Source: Sphingobium sp. Leaf26 (lineage in GTDB: Bacteria > Pseudomonadota > Alphaproteobacteria > Sphingomonadales > Sphingomonadaceae). Taken from it: a DNA stretch of 64,000 bases. Position numbers and translations under genes: made by a program. Positions 16,918-25,912 of this stretch are shown piece after piece. The notes under the pieces were generated by a model. The model was given only the letters and a program-made list of their open reading frames with translations. It was not told the DNA's origin and searched no databases. The stretch's first letter is position 1, and every line of letters starts with the position of its first letter. The stretch lies in assembly GCF_001421665.1 (NCBI RefSeq), contig NZ_LMKV01000028.1:248857-312856 (forward strand). The letters are read 5' to 3'.

Positions 16918-18117
16918 ATGATCGTGGGAGCGACGTTCCAGCAGGCCAGACCGGTGCGACACCCTACGGCAAAGGGTGTAACGCTTGTCTTTGCGCAGGT
17001 CCTGCCTGTCATGGCGATCGTCGCTCTTTTCCCCGCCATTCCCAAGCTATTTGCGCATTTCGGTGGATGGCCGCACGCGGGCCTGCTGGTGCCGATGATT
17101 GTCACGATCCCCTCATTATGTGCCGCGCTGTTCGCGCCGGCGGCAGGATGGATCGCCGACCGCTTTGGTCGGCGTCCAGCCTTTATCGGCGGCATTGCGC
17201 TATATGTCGTCGCGGGTCTGACACCGCTGGTGGTGGACGATCTGATCCTGATCGTCGCCAGCCGGGCGGTGCTGGGTCTGGCCGACGCCTTTGCGATCAC
17301 GATCTCCAGCGCTTTGATCGGCGATTATTTCGGCGATCAGCGCTATCGCTGGGTCGCCTGGACCGGAGCGGCGACATCGATCGCCGGCACGGTGCTGATC
17401 GCCGCGGGGGGCATATTGGCCGATATCAGTTGGCGTGGACCCTTTGCCATCTATGCGCTGGCCGTCCCGCTGCTGTTGATGGCCATTGCGTTCATCGATG
17501 AACCGGTATCCGACGATAGCGGCGAGCGGCCTGGTAAACCAGCGGGCTTTCCCTGGGCTGCGGCCTTTTCAATCGGGTCGGTCACGCTGATCGCGTCGAT
17601 CATTTATTATGTCGAGCCGTTGAACATCGCGACCATCCTGGCGGATCGCGGCGCAGGGTCATCCACCCAAGTCGGGCTGATCCAGGCTGCCACCAGCCTT
17701 GCCTACATCGCTGGCGCCTTCCTGTATCGGCACTTGCATGGTCGTAGCATCGGCGCGTTGCTGGGCATTGCCGGTGCGCTGATCGGCGCGGGGATGATCG
17801 TGATCGGCCTGACGACCAGCTATCATGGCGCAGTGGCAGGCGCCACCGTCCAGCAGTTGGGCGGCGGCATGGTCATTCCCGCATTGCTCGCCTGGGGCCA
17901 GGCACGCCTGCCGTTCGACCAGCGTGGTCGGGGCATGGGAATATGGGCGACATCCTTCTTCGCTGGCGCCTTCCTGTGTCCTCCCATCCTGTCCGCCATT
18001 GCTAGGTCGGTTGGCGGTCTTGCGCCCGCGATCCTGACGATGGGCGCCATCGCCCTGATTTTTGCCGCGCTCGTTCACTTCTCCATGGGGCGCCGACATG
18101 ACGCCACTGTCGCTTGA
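16918..18117 (+). CDS. MFS transporter of the glycoside cluster
   Basis: 399 residues with about 12 hydrophobic segments. The A-motif of major facilitator proteins is present after TM2 (GWIADRFGRRPAFIGG, near residues 76-92). It likely imports the glycoside from periplasm to cytoplasm, or exports the released aglycone; sequence does not settle direction. It sits between the deglycosidase beta subunit and the GMC oxidoreductase in a tight gene run. No substrate-specific motif is recognised. Confidence 0.88.
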   Translation: MIVGATFQQARPVRHPTAKGVTLVFAQVLPVMAIVALFPAIPKLFAHFGGWPHAGLLVPMIVTIPSLCAALFAPAAGWIADRFGRRPAFIGGIALYVVAGLTPLVVDDLILIVASRAVLGLADAFAITISSALIGDYFGDQRYRWVAWTGAATSIAGTVLIAAGGILADISWRGPFAIYALAVPLLLMAIAFIDEPVSDDSGERPGKPAGFPWAAAFSIGSVTLIASIIYYVEPLNIATILADRGAGSSTQVGLIQAATSLAYIAGAFLYRHLHGRSIGALLGIAGALIGAGMIVIGLTTSYHGAVAGATVQQLGGGMVIPALLAWGQARLPFDQRGRGMGIWATSFFAGAFLCPPILSAIARSVGGLAPAILTMGAIALIFAALVHFSMGRRHDATVA

Positions 18118-18130
18118 AAAGAGCCTTTTC

Positions 18131-19774
18131 ATGACCTCTGCCGATACCGAATATGACTATATCATCGTTGGCGCAGGCTCGTCGGGTTGCGTGCTGGCCG
18201 ACCGGCTAAGCGCGGACGGCAAGAGCCGGGTCCTGCTGATCGAGGCAGGCGGTCGCAATGAAACCGAACTGGTAAACATGCCGCGCGCCTTCATGAAGAT
18301 GTTCGGTAATCCAACGCATTTCTGGCATTTCCCGGTCAAGGCGCAGGCCGGGCGGCCGGAAGGCGAGATATGGCCCTATGGCCGTGGCCTCGGCGGCTCC
18401 AGCTCGACCAACGGCACATGGTATCTGCGCGGCATGCCCGCCGACTTTGATGGCTGGGCGCAGGCGGGACATGGCGAATGGCGCTGGAGCGAAATCGAAC
18501 GCTGCTATCGGGCGATGGAGAGCTACCGCAACACAGGCAGTCACCCGTCGCGCGGCAGAAGCGGTCCGCTGCAGATCACGCAGCTACCCTATCGCTCGCC
18601 GGCCATCGCCGCGACAATCGAGGCGGGGGTCGAAATGGGCCTGCCCCGGCTGGAGGACATCAACACGCCGGGCACAGCCGGGATTGGCTACACCCAGGCG
18701 ACAGTGAACCGCCGGGGACGCCGCGCGTCGAGCTATCAGGCGTTCCTGAAGCCAGCAATGCGGCGGCCCAATCTGGTCGTGCTGACCGATACGGTCGTGG
18801 AAAAAGTGGAGATCATGGGCAAGCGCGCGACCGGCGTGCATGTCCGCACCGACAGCGGCGGCCAGACTTTCGGTGCACGTCGCGAAGTGATCCTGAGCGC
18901 TGGCGCCATCCAGACCCCCAAATTGTTGCAGCTGTCAGGCGTGGGTCCTGCGGACATTCTCAACCGGGCCGGTGTGCCGGTGCTGCACAACCTTCCCGCG
19001 GTTGGCCAGAATCTAGCCGATCACGCGATGTTTTCGATATCCTACCGCCTGCACAATGATCCCGGCGCCAACCGCGAATTTTCCGGATGGCGTTTGATGA
19101 CCCATGTCGTTCGCTATTATCTGACGCGCAAGGGGCTGATGGCTTATACATCGCCCGAGGTGACCGCGCTGTTGTCGATGCACTCGTCACCCGAATGGCC
19201 CGATGTGCAATTTGGCATCGGCCCATTTTCCATGCGATCTTCCGAAGAAATGAAGGCCGATCCGGGCCGTGGTGCGCTCGAAGACAAGCCGGGCATCACC
19301 GTGAACGCCATCGCCTTGCGTCCCAAAAGCCGGGGCAGCGTATCGATCCGGTCGAGCGATGTCGCTGACATGGTGGACATCGACGCCAACTGGTGGGGCG
19401 ATCCTGATGACAAGGCCTTCATGATCGACATGGTGCGCCTGGTCCGGCGGTATATGGCCCAGCCGGCGCTCAAACGCTTTGTCGGCGATGAAGTGGTGCC
19501 GGGCGCGTCTGTTGAAACGGACGATCAGATTGGTGCGGCCCTCGAATGGCTGACAAGCCCTGGCGTTCATGCGACCGGCACGTGCCGGATGGGGCCAGCG
19601 CGGGACAGCGTCGTCGACAGTCGGTTGCGTGTGCATGGCATAGAAGGTTTGCGGGTCGTGGATTGTTCGGTCATGCCCGTCCCGCCCGCGGGCAACACCA
19701 ATGGTCCAGCGATGGTCATCGGGTGGCGGGCCGCCGAATTGATCGCACAGGACGCCCGCGACACCCAAGCCTGA
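18131..19774 (+). CDS. GMC family FAD-dependent oxidoreductase, likely glycoside 3-oxidase (CarA-like)
   Basis: 547 residues from ATG 18131 (ATG 18098, overlapping the MFS stop, is the alternative). FAD-binding motif IIVGAGSSGCVLADRLS, GMC signature one GRGLGGSSSTNGTWYLRG, GMC signature two GAIQTPKLLQLSG, and the C-terminal catalytic His in GVHATGTCRMG are all present, so it should be active. In soil bacteria the FAD-dependent CarA oxidises the sugar of C-glycosides at C3, which the CarB/CarC complex then cleaves. All three are in this cluster, so this gene is the likely first step. There is no obvious Tat or Sec signal; a cytoplasmic site agrees with the deglycosidase. Confidence 0.85.
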   Translation: MTSADTEYDYIIVGAGSSGCVLADRLSADGKSRVLLIEAGGRNETELVNMPRAFMKMFGNPTHFWHFPVKAQAGRPEGEIWPYGRGLGGSSSTNGTWYLRGMPADFDGWAQAGHGEWRWSEIERCYRAMESYRNTGSHPSRGRSGPLQITQLPYRSPAIAATIEAGVEMGLPRLEDINTPGTAGIGYTQATVNRRGRRASSYQAFLKPAMRRPNLVVLTDTVVEKVEIMGKRATGVHVRTDSGGQTFGARREVILSAGAIQTPKLLQLSGVGPADILNRAGVPVLHNLPAVGQNLADHAMFSISYRLHNDPGANREFSGWRLMTHVVRYYLTRKGLMAYTSPEVTALLSMHSSPEWPDVQFGIGPFSMRSSEEMKADPGRGALEDKPGITVNAIALRPKSRGSVSIRSSDVADMVDIDANWWGDPDDKAFMIDMVRLVRRYMAQPALKRFVGDEVVPGASVETDDQIGAALEWLTSPGVHATGTCRMGPARDSVVDSRLRVHGIEGLRVVDCSVMPVPPAGNTNGPAMVIGWRAAELIAQDARDTQA

Positions 19775-19813
19775 ACCGCTCAAGATAGAAAATGCCAGTC
19801 GAAGGAGAGCATT

Positions 19814-21454
19814 ATGAAAACGCGCCGGGATGCCATGAAGTTCGCTGCTGGGGTCGCAGCGATACCCGCAGTCCTGCCGCCCAATGCCCTCGCCTTGGCA
19901 ACTGCAACTGAGGCAAATGCAGCATGCCACGCAGATGCGCCGAAATGGACCGGGGGGATCGAAGGCCAGCGAAAGGCGGATCTGGGCAACGGCTTTTATC
20001 GCAATCCGGTTATTGCGGGGGACTATCCCGATCCGTCCGTGCTGAAGGATGGGGATGATTATTACATGACCCATTCCTCGTTCGAAGCCTCGCCGGGCTT
20101 GTTGATCTGGCATTCGCGCGATCTGGTGAACTGGACGCCTGTAGGACCGGCGCTGCGGGAACCGCTGGGCACAGTGTTCGCGCCAGACCTGGTCAAGCAT
20201 GGCGACCGCTACTTCATCTACATTCCGTTCATGCGGGCACCCTGGTCCACCGGGCTGGCAAGCTTTGCCAACATATATGTCATCCACGCCGCGTCGATCG
20301 ACGGCCCATGGAGCGACCCCATCGACCTGGGTATCGGCGGATTGATCGATCCGGGCCATGTGGTGGGCGAGGACGGACATCGCTATCTGTTCCTGAGCGC
20401 TGGCAAGCGGGTGCGCCTGTCTGCAGATGGCGTTCGCACCGATGGTCCGGTCGAAACCGTCTATGATGGCTGGCGCTACCCGGACGACTGGATCACCGAA
20501 GCCTATGCGCTCGAAGGTCCGAAACTGTTTCGGCGCGGTGATTATTTCTATCTGGTCAGCGCAGTCGGCGGGACCGGCGGCCCTGCCACCGGGCATATGA
20601 TCATCGCGTCGCGATCGCGCTCAATCCATGGTCCCTGGGAACATTGCCCGCATAATCCGATCCAGCGCACGCGCAGCGACGCGGAAATGTGGTGGTCACG
20701 GGGCCATGCGACCTGCGTCGAAGGGACCGATGGGCGCTGGCACATGATGTATCACGGGTTTGAAAATGGGTATCGCTCGCTGGGTCGCCAGACGTTGCTG
20801 GAACCGATCGAATGGACGGCCGAGGGATGGTTCAAGGCAACAGGCGGCGACCTATCCAGGCCGCTGCCAAAGCCCGCAGGGCGCGCCGGCACTCATGGTT
20901 TTGCACGATCGGACGATTTTGCCAAGTCCGGTCTGGGCACAAGATGGAGCCTGCATGGCAGCGCCCCCGCCGAAGCCGGGCGCGTGTCCTTAGGCGGCGG
21001 CGCGCTGACCCTGGCGGGGAAGGGGACCGGTCCGCAGGACAGCTCTCCTCTCATCCAGCAGGTGGGCGATCGGGCCTACGACGTCAGCGTCGAAGTGGAA
21101 CTGGTCGGCGCAGCGACAGGCGGCCTTCTGCTGTTCTTCAATGATCGACTGTTCCTAGGCATGGGCATCGATGGGCAGAAAATGGTCACTTATCGGGGTG
21201 GTAAGCCAAGCTATTGGGCGGAACCCGCGCCACCCCTGCGCCGCCTTTTCCTCAGGATTGTTAACGATCATCAGATCGTGACATTCTACTACGGTACGGA
21301 CGGAAAGGCATGGATCCGCCACGGAGTCCGCAACGAAGTATCGGGCTATAACGCCAACACGACGGACGACTTGCTGAGCCTGCGACCCGCCCTATTCGCA
21401 ACCGGGGGCGGATCGGTCCGGTTCCGGCGTTTCGCCTACAAGGCACGGGCCTAA
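19814..21454 (+). CDS. Glycoside hydrolase family 43-like protein with C-terminal beta-sandwich
   Basis: 546 residues. The N-terminus TRRDAMKFAAGVAAIPAVLPP looks like a Tat-type signal, so it is exported to the periplasm. The five-bladed propeller domain has the GH43 landmarks: catalytic-base region NPVIAGDYPDPSVLKDGDDYYMTHSS (shown over two strands), the pKa-modulating Asp region GLIDPGHVVGEDGHRYLF, and the likely acid in YALEGPKLFRRGDYFYL. A C-terminal domain (from about residue 360) resembles the DUF1349/concanavalin-like sandwich often attached to GH43 xylosidases/arabinofuranosidases. It would remove pentose or other decorations before uptake. Exact linkage specificity is not readable. 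Confidence 0.85.
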   Translation: MKTRRDAMKFAAGVAAIPAVLPPNALALATATEANAACHADAPKWTGGIEGQRKADLGNGFYRNPVIAGDYPDPSVLKDGDDYYMTHSSFEASPGLLIWHSRDLVNWTPVGPALREPLGTVFAPDLVKHGDRYFIYIPFMRAPWSTGLASFANIYVIHAASIDGPWSDPIDLGIGGLIDPGHVVGEDGHRYLFLSAGKRVRLSADGVRTDGPVETVYDGWRYPDDWITEAYALEGPKLFRRGDYFYLVSAVGGTGGPATGHMIIASRSRSIHGPWEHCPHNPIQRTRSDAEMWWSRGHATCVEGTDGRWHMMYHGFENGYRSLGRQTLLEPIEWTAEGWFKATGGDLSRPLPKPAGRAGTHGFARSDDFAKSGLGTRWSLHGSAPAEAGRVSLGGGALTLAGKGTGPQDSSPLIQQVGDRAYDVSVEVELVGAATGGLLLFFNDRLFLGMGIDGQKMVTYRGGKPSYWAEPAPPLRRLFLRIVNDHQIVTFYYGTDGKAWIRHGVRNEVSGYNANTTDDLLSLRPALFATGGGSVRFRRFAYKARA

Positions 21455-21511
21455 GGTCTGCACGGTGACTGCGCCTGTTTCTTCCTCGCTCTTCCCCAAG
21501 GTTCTTGCATC

Positions 21512-22663
21512 ATGGTAGATCCGGTTCGTTATGCGATGATCGGCGGTGGCGAAGGGGCGTTCATCGGACCGGTCCACCGCACCGCCGCCGCTATCGCGGG
21601 CAATTGCCGCCTGGTGGCCGGTGCATTGAGCAGCGATGCCAGCCGGGCGCGTCGATCCGGCGAGATGGTGGGGATTGCCCCAGATCGCAGCTATGGCAGT
21701 TTTGCCGAACTGATTGCACGCGAACGCGCTCTGCCTCCACAGGTGCGCGCCCAGTTCATCGCGATCGTGACCCCCAATCACGTCCATGCGCCCGCTGCCA
21801 TCGCAGCGCTGGAGGCCGGCTTTCCTGTGCTCGTCGACAAACCATTGACCGACACTATGGCTGCCGCGCTCAATTTGCAGGACGTCGCTCGGCGGTCGGG
21901 CGGCCTGCTCGGCGTCACTCACACCTATACCGGCTATGCGATGGTGCGGCAGGCGCGAGCGATGATCGCGCAAGGCGGGCTTGGTCAAGTCCGGCGCGTT
22001 GCGGTCCGTTACACGCAGGGATGGCTGGCCACGGCGCAGGACGCGACAGGCAAGCAGGCGCAATGGCGGGTTGATCCCGCCCGATCCGGCCTAGCCGGGG
22101 CGTTCGGCGATATCGGCAGCCACGCCTTCAACCTGGTTGAATTCATCACCGGCGAGAGGATGACGCGTATCGCTGCGGACATCCGCGCTGCTGTGCCTGG
22201 TCGCTTGCTGGACGATGACGGTGCGGCGATGTTCCATCTGGCGGGCGGCGGACGCGGCACATTGATCGCCAGCCAGATTTGCACCGGCGATGCCAATGGG
22301 CTTGAGATATCGCTATGGTGTGAGGAGGCCGGGCTGCACTGGCGTCAGGAGCAGCCCGACAGGCTACGGGTTGCGCGACGATGCGGTCCAGAGGAGATAT
22401 GGCGGGCCGGGACCGATGGCGCGTGGCTGGACCCGTCCGCTCTGACGGCGGTCAGATTGCCCGCTGGCCACCCCGAAGGCTATCTGGAGGCTTTTGCCAA
22501 TATCTATCATGATTTTGCCGAAGCGGTTGCGGGCCGCGTGCCCGCCCAACCTGCCTATGCCAGCCTGGAAAACGGCATAGCTGGCATGCGCTTCATTCAG
22601 GCCGCGCATGATAGCAGCGCGCGGGACAGTAGCTGGGTTGATCTGGTTGGAGAAACACAATGA
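21512..22663 (+). CDS. Gfo/Idh/MocA family oxidoreductase
   Basis: 383 residues with an N-terminal Rossmann fold (YAMIGGGEGAFIGPVHRTAA) and the family lysine in VLVDKPLTDTMA. Such enzymes oxidise or reduce sugars with NAD(P); several act on 3-oxo-glucose or 3-oxo-glycosides, as DgpA does in the gut C-glycoside pathway. Here it could reduce the 3-oxo sugar released by the CarB/CarC-like complex, or offer a second route of 3-oxidation. Its stop overlaps the next start (ATGA), coupling it to the sugar isomerase. A long minus-strand frame opposite its start is a shadow. Confidence 0.87.
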   Translation: MVDPVRYAMIGGGEGAFIGPVHRTAAAIAGNCRLVAGALSSDASRARRSGEMVGIAPDRSYGSFAELIARERALPPQVRAQFIAIVTPNHVHAPAAIAALEAGFPVLVDKPLTDTMAAALNLQDVARRSGGLLGVTHTYTGYAMVRQARAMIAQGGLGQVRRVAVRYTQGWLATAQDATGKQAQWRVDPARSGLAGAFGDIGSHAFNLVEFITGERMTRIAADIRAAVPGRLLDDDGAAMFHLAGGGRGTLIASQICTGDANGLEISLWCEEAGLHWRQEQPDRLRVARRCGPEEIWRAGTDGAWLDPSALTAVRLPAGHPEGYLEAFANIYHDFAEAVAGRVPAQPAYASLENGIAGMRFIQAAHDSSARDSSWVDLVGETQ

Positions 22664-23739
22664 AAGGCCCCGCAATTTTCCTGGCGCAATTTGCTGGCGA
22701 CGCTGCACCGTTCAACACTCTGGAATCAATGGTCCGTTGGGCGGCAGGGCTGGGGTATAAGGGCATCCAGATACCCAGTTGGGACGGCCGTTTGTTCGAT
22801 CTAGCTCGCGCGGCAGAAAGTCAGGATTACTGCGACGAAGTGATCGGGCTGTGCAGGCAGGCCGGTGTCGAGATTACGGAACTCTCCACGCATCTTCAGG
22901 GGCAACTGGTTGCCGTGCATCCGGCTTATGATGCCCCGTTCGATGGCTTTGCCGCCCCCCATGCCCGGGGCAATCCGACGGCGCGCACGCTATGGGCCAT
23001 GGAACAGCTAAAGCTGGCCGCGCGCGCCAGCCGTCGCCTTGGCTTAACCGCCCATGCCACCTTTTCAGGGGCGCTGTTATGGCAGACCGTCTATCCATGG
23101 CCACAACGACCGGCTGGCCTGGTTGCGGAGGGGTTTGCGGAACTGGCCCGGCGCTGGCGGCCGTTGCTGGATATTTTCGACGAAAATGGCGTCGATGTCG
23201 CCTATGAACTACATCCTGGCGAGGATTTGCATGACGGCCTGACGTTCGACCGTTTCCTGGATGCGGTCGATCATCATTCTCGCGCCAAAATTCTTTATGA
23301 TCCCAGCCATTTTCTGCTGCAACAACTCGACTACCTCGCCTTCATCGACATCTACCACACGCGCATAAAATGCTTCCACGTCAAGGATGCGGAGTTTCGC
23401 CCCAATGGCCGGGCGGGCATCTATGGTGGCTATGCCGACTGGGTCGATCGGCCGGGGCGCTTCCGTTCACTCGGCGATGGACAGATCGACTTCAAGGCGA
23501 TCTTCTCGAAATTCACGCAATATGGCTATGACGGCTGGGCCGTGCTGGAATGGGAGTGCGCGCTTAAACATCCCGCGCAAGGCGCTGCCGAAGGCGCCCC
23601 TTTCATTGCCGCGCACATGATCCGCAAGACCGATCATGCCTTTGATGATTTCGCCGGATCAGTGGCGGATACGGCAACGAACCGCCGGATGCTCGGCCTT
23701 GATGACGGACATGCCTCAAACTTCATGCAACCCTCATAA
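22660..23739 (+). CDS. Sugar phosphate isomerase/epimerase family protein
   Basis: 359 residues of the AP-endonuclease-2/xylose isomerase-like TIM barrel. Metal-ligand candidates are seen in VAYELHPGEDLHDG (Glu/His), KILYDPSHFLLQQ (Asp/His), KCFHVKDAE (His) and YDGWAVLEWECAL (Glu). Close homologues with this pattern are common next to Gfo/Idh enzymes in sugar clusters, and some act on 3-oxo-glucose or isomerise keto sugars. It shares the TIM fold with the gene at 15447 but has no DUF6379 partner beside it, so I expect a separate metabolic step on the freed sugar. Confidence 0.87.
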   Translation: MKGPAIFLAQFAGDAAPFNTLESMVRWAAGLGYKGIQIPSWDGRLFDLARAAESQDYCDEVIGLCRQAGVEITELSTHLQGQLVAVHPAYDAPFDGFAAPHARGNPTARTLWAMEQLKLAARASRRLGLTAHATFSGALLWQTVYPWPQRPAGLVAEGFAELARRWRPLLDIFDENGVDVAYELHPGEDLHDGLTFDRFLDAVDHHSRAKILYDPSHFLLQQLDYLAFIDIYHTRIKCFHVKDAEFRPNGRAGIYGGYADWVDRPGRFRSLGDGQIDFKAIFSKFTQYGYDGWAVLEWECALKHPAQGAAEGAPFIAAHMIRKTDHAFDDFAGSVADTATNRRMLGLDDGHASNFMQPS

Positions 23740-23764
23740 CATCAAACGAAAATAGGAACGTGCA

Positions 23765-25090
23765 ATGATGGATCGACGGCAATTTGCGGCGGGCCTGGCC
23801 ATCGCAGGCAGTGCGCTGGTATCAAATCCTTCGCTAGGCAAAGTCGCGCCGCGTCGGACCTTTCCCACAGGCTTCCTGTGGGGGGCTGCTACCGCAGCCT
23901 ATCAGGTAGAGGGTAATAATCTCAATTCGGATTTGTGGCTGGTCGAAGCCGCGCCTGACACCCATTATGCCGAACCTGCCGGTGACGCGGCCAACAGCTT
24001 TGAGCTATGGCCGGTCGATCTGGATCTGGTTAAGGCAATGGGGCTGAATACATACCGGTTCAGTCTGGAATGGGCACGAATCGAACCACGGATTGGCGAG
24101 TTTTCGATCGCCATGCTGGACCATTACAAGCGGATGATCGAAGGGTGTCGCTCGCGAGGAATAAAGCCGTTCGTAACCTTCAACCATTTTACCACACCGG
24201 CCTGGTTTGCGTTGCGCGGAGGGTGGAGCCAAGCCGACGCGCCGGACCTGTTCGCGCGCTATTGCCTAACTGCTGCGAGACATCTCGCTGAGGGAATCGG
24301 CTTTGCCACCACCCTGAACGAGCCAAACCTGGCGGGCCAACTGGCAAGCGTGTTACCCCAGGACATCGCCAAGTGGCTGCTCCCCGCAGACAAGGCGGTC
24401 TGCGAGGCGATCGCCAAAGCTCATGGCGTGCCGCTGTTCCTGGCAGGCAATAATATCTGGTATCCCGATCCGGCGGCAGTGCAGGCGCAACTGCTCAGAG
24501 CCCATGCTCTGGGGCGGGCCGCCATCAAATCCGTGCGCAGCGATCTGCCCGTCGGTGTCAGCCTGGCGATGGTCGACGATCAGGCCGTGGGTCGCAACAG
24601 CCTGCGTGACGGCGTCCGCGAACGTCTTTACGCGCCGTGGTTGCGCGCGGCACGACAGGATGATTTCGTAGGAGTCCAAAATTACGAGCGGACGTTGTGG
24701 GATGCGAAGGGCCGTATCGATCCGCCCGTAGGTGGTGATCGAAATGCAGCTGGAGCCGAAGTCTATCCGGCATCATTGGCGGGCGCTGCGCAATATGCCC
24801 ATTCGGTTGCTAATGTGCCCATCATCGTGACCGAGCATGGCGTGAATACGCCGGACGACAAAGTCCGCCAGCGTCTCATCCCTGCGGCGCTTGCAGAACT
24901 GCACAAGCTGATTGCGCACGGCGTTCCGGTTCAAGGCTATATCCACTGGTCGCTGATCGACAATTTTGAATGGGGCTTTGGTTACAAACCGAAATTCGGC
25001 CTACATGAGTTGGACCGCCGGACATTTCGACGGACGCCCAAGCCAAGCTCTAACATACTTGGCACTATCGCGCGAAACAACTCGCTCTGA
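23765..25090 (+). CDS. Glycoside hydrolase family 1 beta-glucosidase, exported
   Basis: 441 residues. It begins MDRRQFAAGLAIAGSALV, a Tat-type signal. GH1 landmarks are FPTGFLWGAATAAYQVEG, the acid/base Glu in TTLNEPN and the nucleophile Glu in IIVTEHGVNTPDD, with the C-terminal W-rich sugar pocket (NFEWGFGYKPKFGL). It hydrolyses beta-glycosides of O-type, complementing the C-glycoside enzymes of the cluster. It is the last gene of the rightward run that starts at 13015. The gene is about 30-40 residues shorter than many GH1 enzymes but has all catalytic parts. Confidence 0.92.
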   Translation: MMDRRQFAAGLAIAGSALVSNPSLGKVAPRRTFPTGFLWGAATAAYQVEGNNLNSDLWLVEAAPDTHYAEPAGDAANSFELWPVDLDLVKAMGLNTYRFSLEWARIEPRIGEFSIAMLDHYKRMIEGCRSRGIKPFVTFNHFTTPAWFALRGGWSQADAPDLFARYCLTAARHLAEGIGFATTLNEPNLAGQLASVLPQDIAKWLLPADKAVCEAIAKAHGVPLFLAGNNIWYPDPAAVQAQLLRAHALGRAAIKSVRSDLPVGVSLAMVDDQAVGRNSLRDGVRERLYAPWLRAARQDDFVGVQNYERTLWDAKGRIDPPVGGDRNAAGAEVYPASLAGAAQYAHSVANVPIIVTEHGVNTPDDKVRQRLIPAALAELHKLIAHGVPVQGYIHWSLIDNFEWGFGYKPKFGLHELDRRTFRRTPKPSSNILGTIARNNSL

Positions 25091-25298
25091 CGCGCGGATA
25101 CGACCGCATGTGCCAAGTGTTGGCGTGGGTATCCGGTCCGCAGTCGCCGGTCCTGCTGGCGTGACCTTGAAACCCATCCTTCAAATCGACAACACCGGGC
25201 GGACGACCGGCGGCTTAATGAAGACTGAAATAGGCGGCCATGACGCTGTTCTGGTCCAACGTTTTGAGTCGACACCGTAGGTTGAGCTTAGGTCCAAC
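25091..25298. other. Junk-like interval after GH1
   Basis: About 200 bases with no supported gene. It separates the end of the catabolic cluster from a string of gene remnants. Confidence 0.4.
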
Positions 25299-25416
25299 AT
25301 GGTAGGGCTATCGTCGGCCAGCTTCTATGCGGCTTTCACGTCGAAAGAGGCGTTGTTCCAAAACGTCGTGGACCGCTATGTCAGCTCCTATGGTGAATCA
25401 TCATCGCCGCCCGAAC
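25299..25416 (+). pseudogene. TetR regulator fragment (recognition helix region)
   Basis: The translation GLSSASFYAAFTSKEALFQ then VVDRYVSSYGE is the typical second half of a TetR DNA-binding domain, but neither the start of the domain nor the ligand domain is present. The sequence stops making sense at about 25416, close to where similarity to the FseA-like gene tail begins (25454), so a rearrangement cut the gene. Confidence 0.6.
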
Positions 25417-25453
25417 GCTACAGGTTTCTGCGGGTTTCTAGCTGTGGGCCCAT

Positions 25454-25555
25454 GCCTGCGCGAGGTTGCCGTTGTGGTCTGAGTGAGAGTGACTTGCCCG
25501 GCAATGGTTAGCATCTTAAGTCGCAGGCGCGTCGGCTGATCGAGGCTGGCGGTCG
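25454..25555 (+). pseudogene. Remnant of an FseA-like DUF2285 gene tail
   Basis: About 100 bases align without large gaps to the 3' part of the FseA-like gene at 10928-11030: shared blocks include GCCTGCGCGAG, AGTCGCAGG and CGTCGGCTGATCGAGGCTGG. Frameshifts and a TGA break the frame here. It sits in the same place relative to an XRE/DUF2285 pair as the intact gene does at 11 kb, so this is what is left of a second regulatory module. Confidence 0.7.
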
Positions 25556-25594
25556 CTGGCTTGCGAGTGGGGCGGACGAATTTTGGCGGCAGGC

Positions 25595-25834
25595 CTACTC
25601 TTGTTCGTCGGCAACCGTGTCGGGCAATTCATCCATAAGAAGAGTGTAAGGCTTGACCCCCAGGGAAGCCGCAAGCCGGTCCAGCCTATCGATGCTGACG
25701 CTGTACTTCTGGCGCTCCAACGCACTTACGTAGGTTCGGTCAATGCCTGCGGCATCCGCTAGGGCCTCCTGAGACAACCCGCAGGCAGACCGAAGCGATC
25801 TCAGATTTCGCGCCAAATGCGCTCGGCTCGACAT
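25595..25834 (-). CDS. XRE-family repressor, second QseC-like protein
   Basis: A 79-residue helix-turn-helix protein: ARNLRSLRSACGLSQEALAD, AAGIDRTYVSALERQKYSVS, DRLDRLAASLG. I start it at ATG 25834 (MSSRAHLARN); the frame is open to 25885 but that part overlaps the operator. It is divergent from a small DUF2285 gene, with a long palindrome between. The sequence is only modestly similar to the XRE protein at 11111-11329, so the two probably recognise different operators and do not cross-regulate. Confidence 0.8.
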   Translation of the reverse strand: MSSRAHLARNLRSLRSACGLSQEALADAAGIDRTYVSALERQKYSVSIDRLDRLAASLGVKPYTLLMDELPDTVADEQE

Positions 25835-25862
25835 GGGTCGGCATCGTCGCGATTGTAGAGCG

Positions 25863-25892
25863 ATGATCCACGGAGTATACTCCACAGATCAT
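25863..25892. promoter_or_regulatory. Two-tier palindromic operator, second qse-like module
   Basis: A perfect 12-bp palindrome GGAGTATACTCC (25872-25883) is flanked by symmetric outer arms ATGATC (25863-25868) and GATCAT (25887-25892) about the same centre. It lies in the 78-base divergent promoter of the XRE and DUF2285 genes and is a strong candidate repressor site. Confidence 0.7.
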
Positions 25893-25912
25893 TCAAAGGA
25901 CTTGTTGGCCGT

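Noticed and set aside
19187..20596. 469-codon minus-strand frame opposite the GMC and GH43 genes
   Set aside because: Antisense of two clear enzymes; no family motif or ribosome-binding site.
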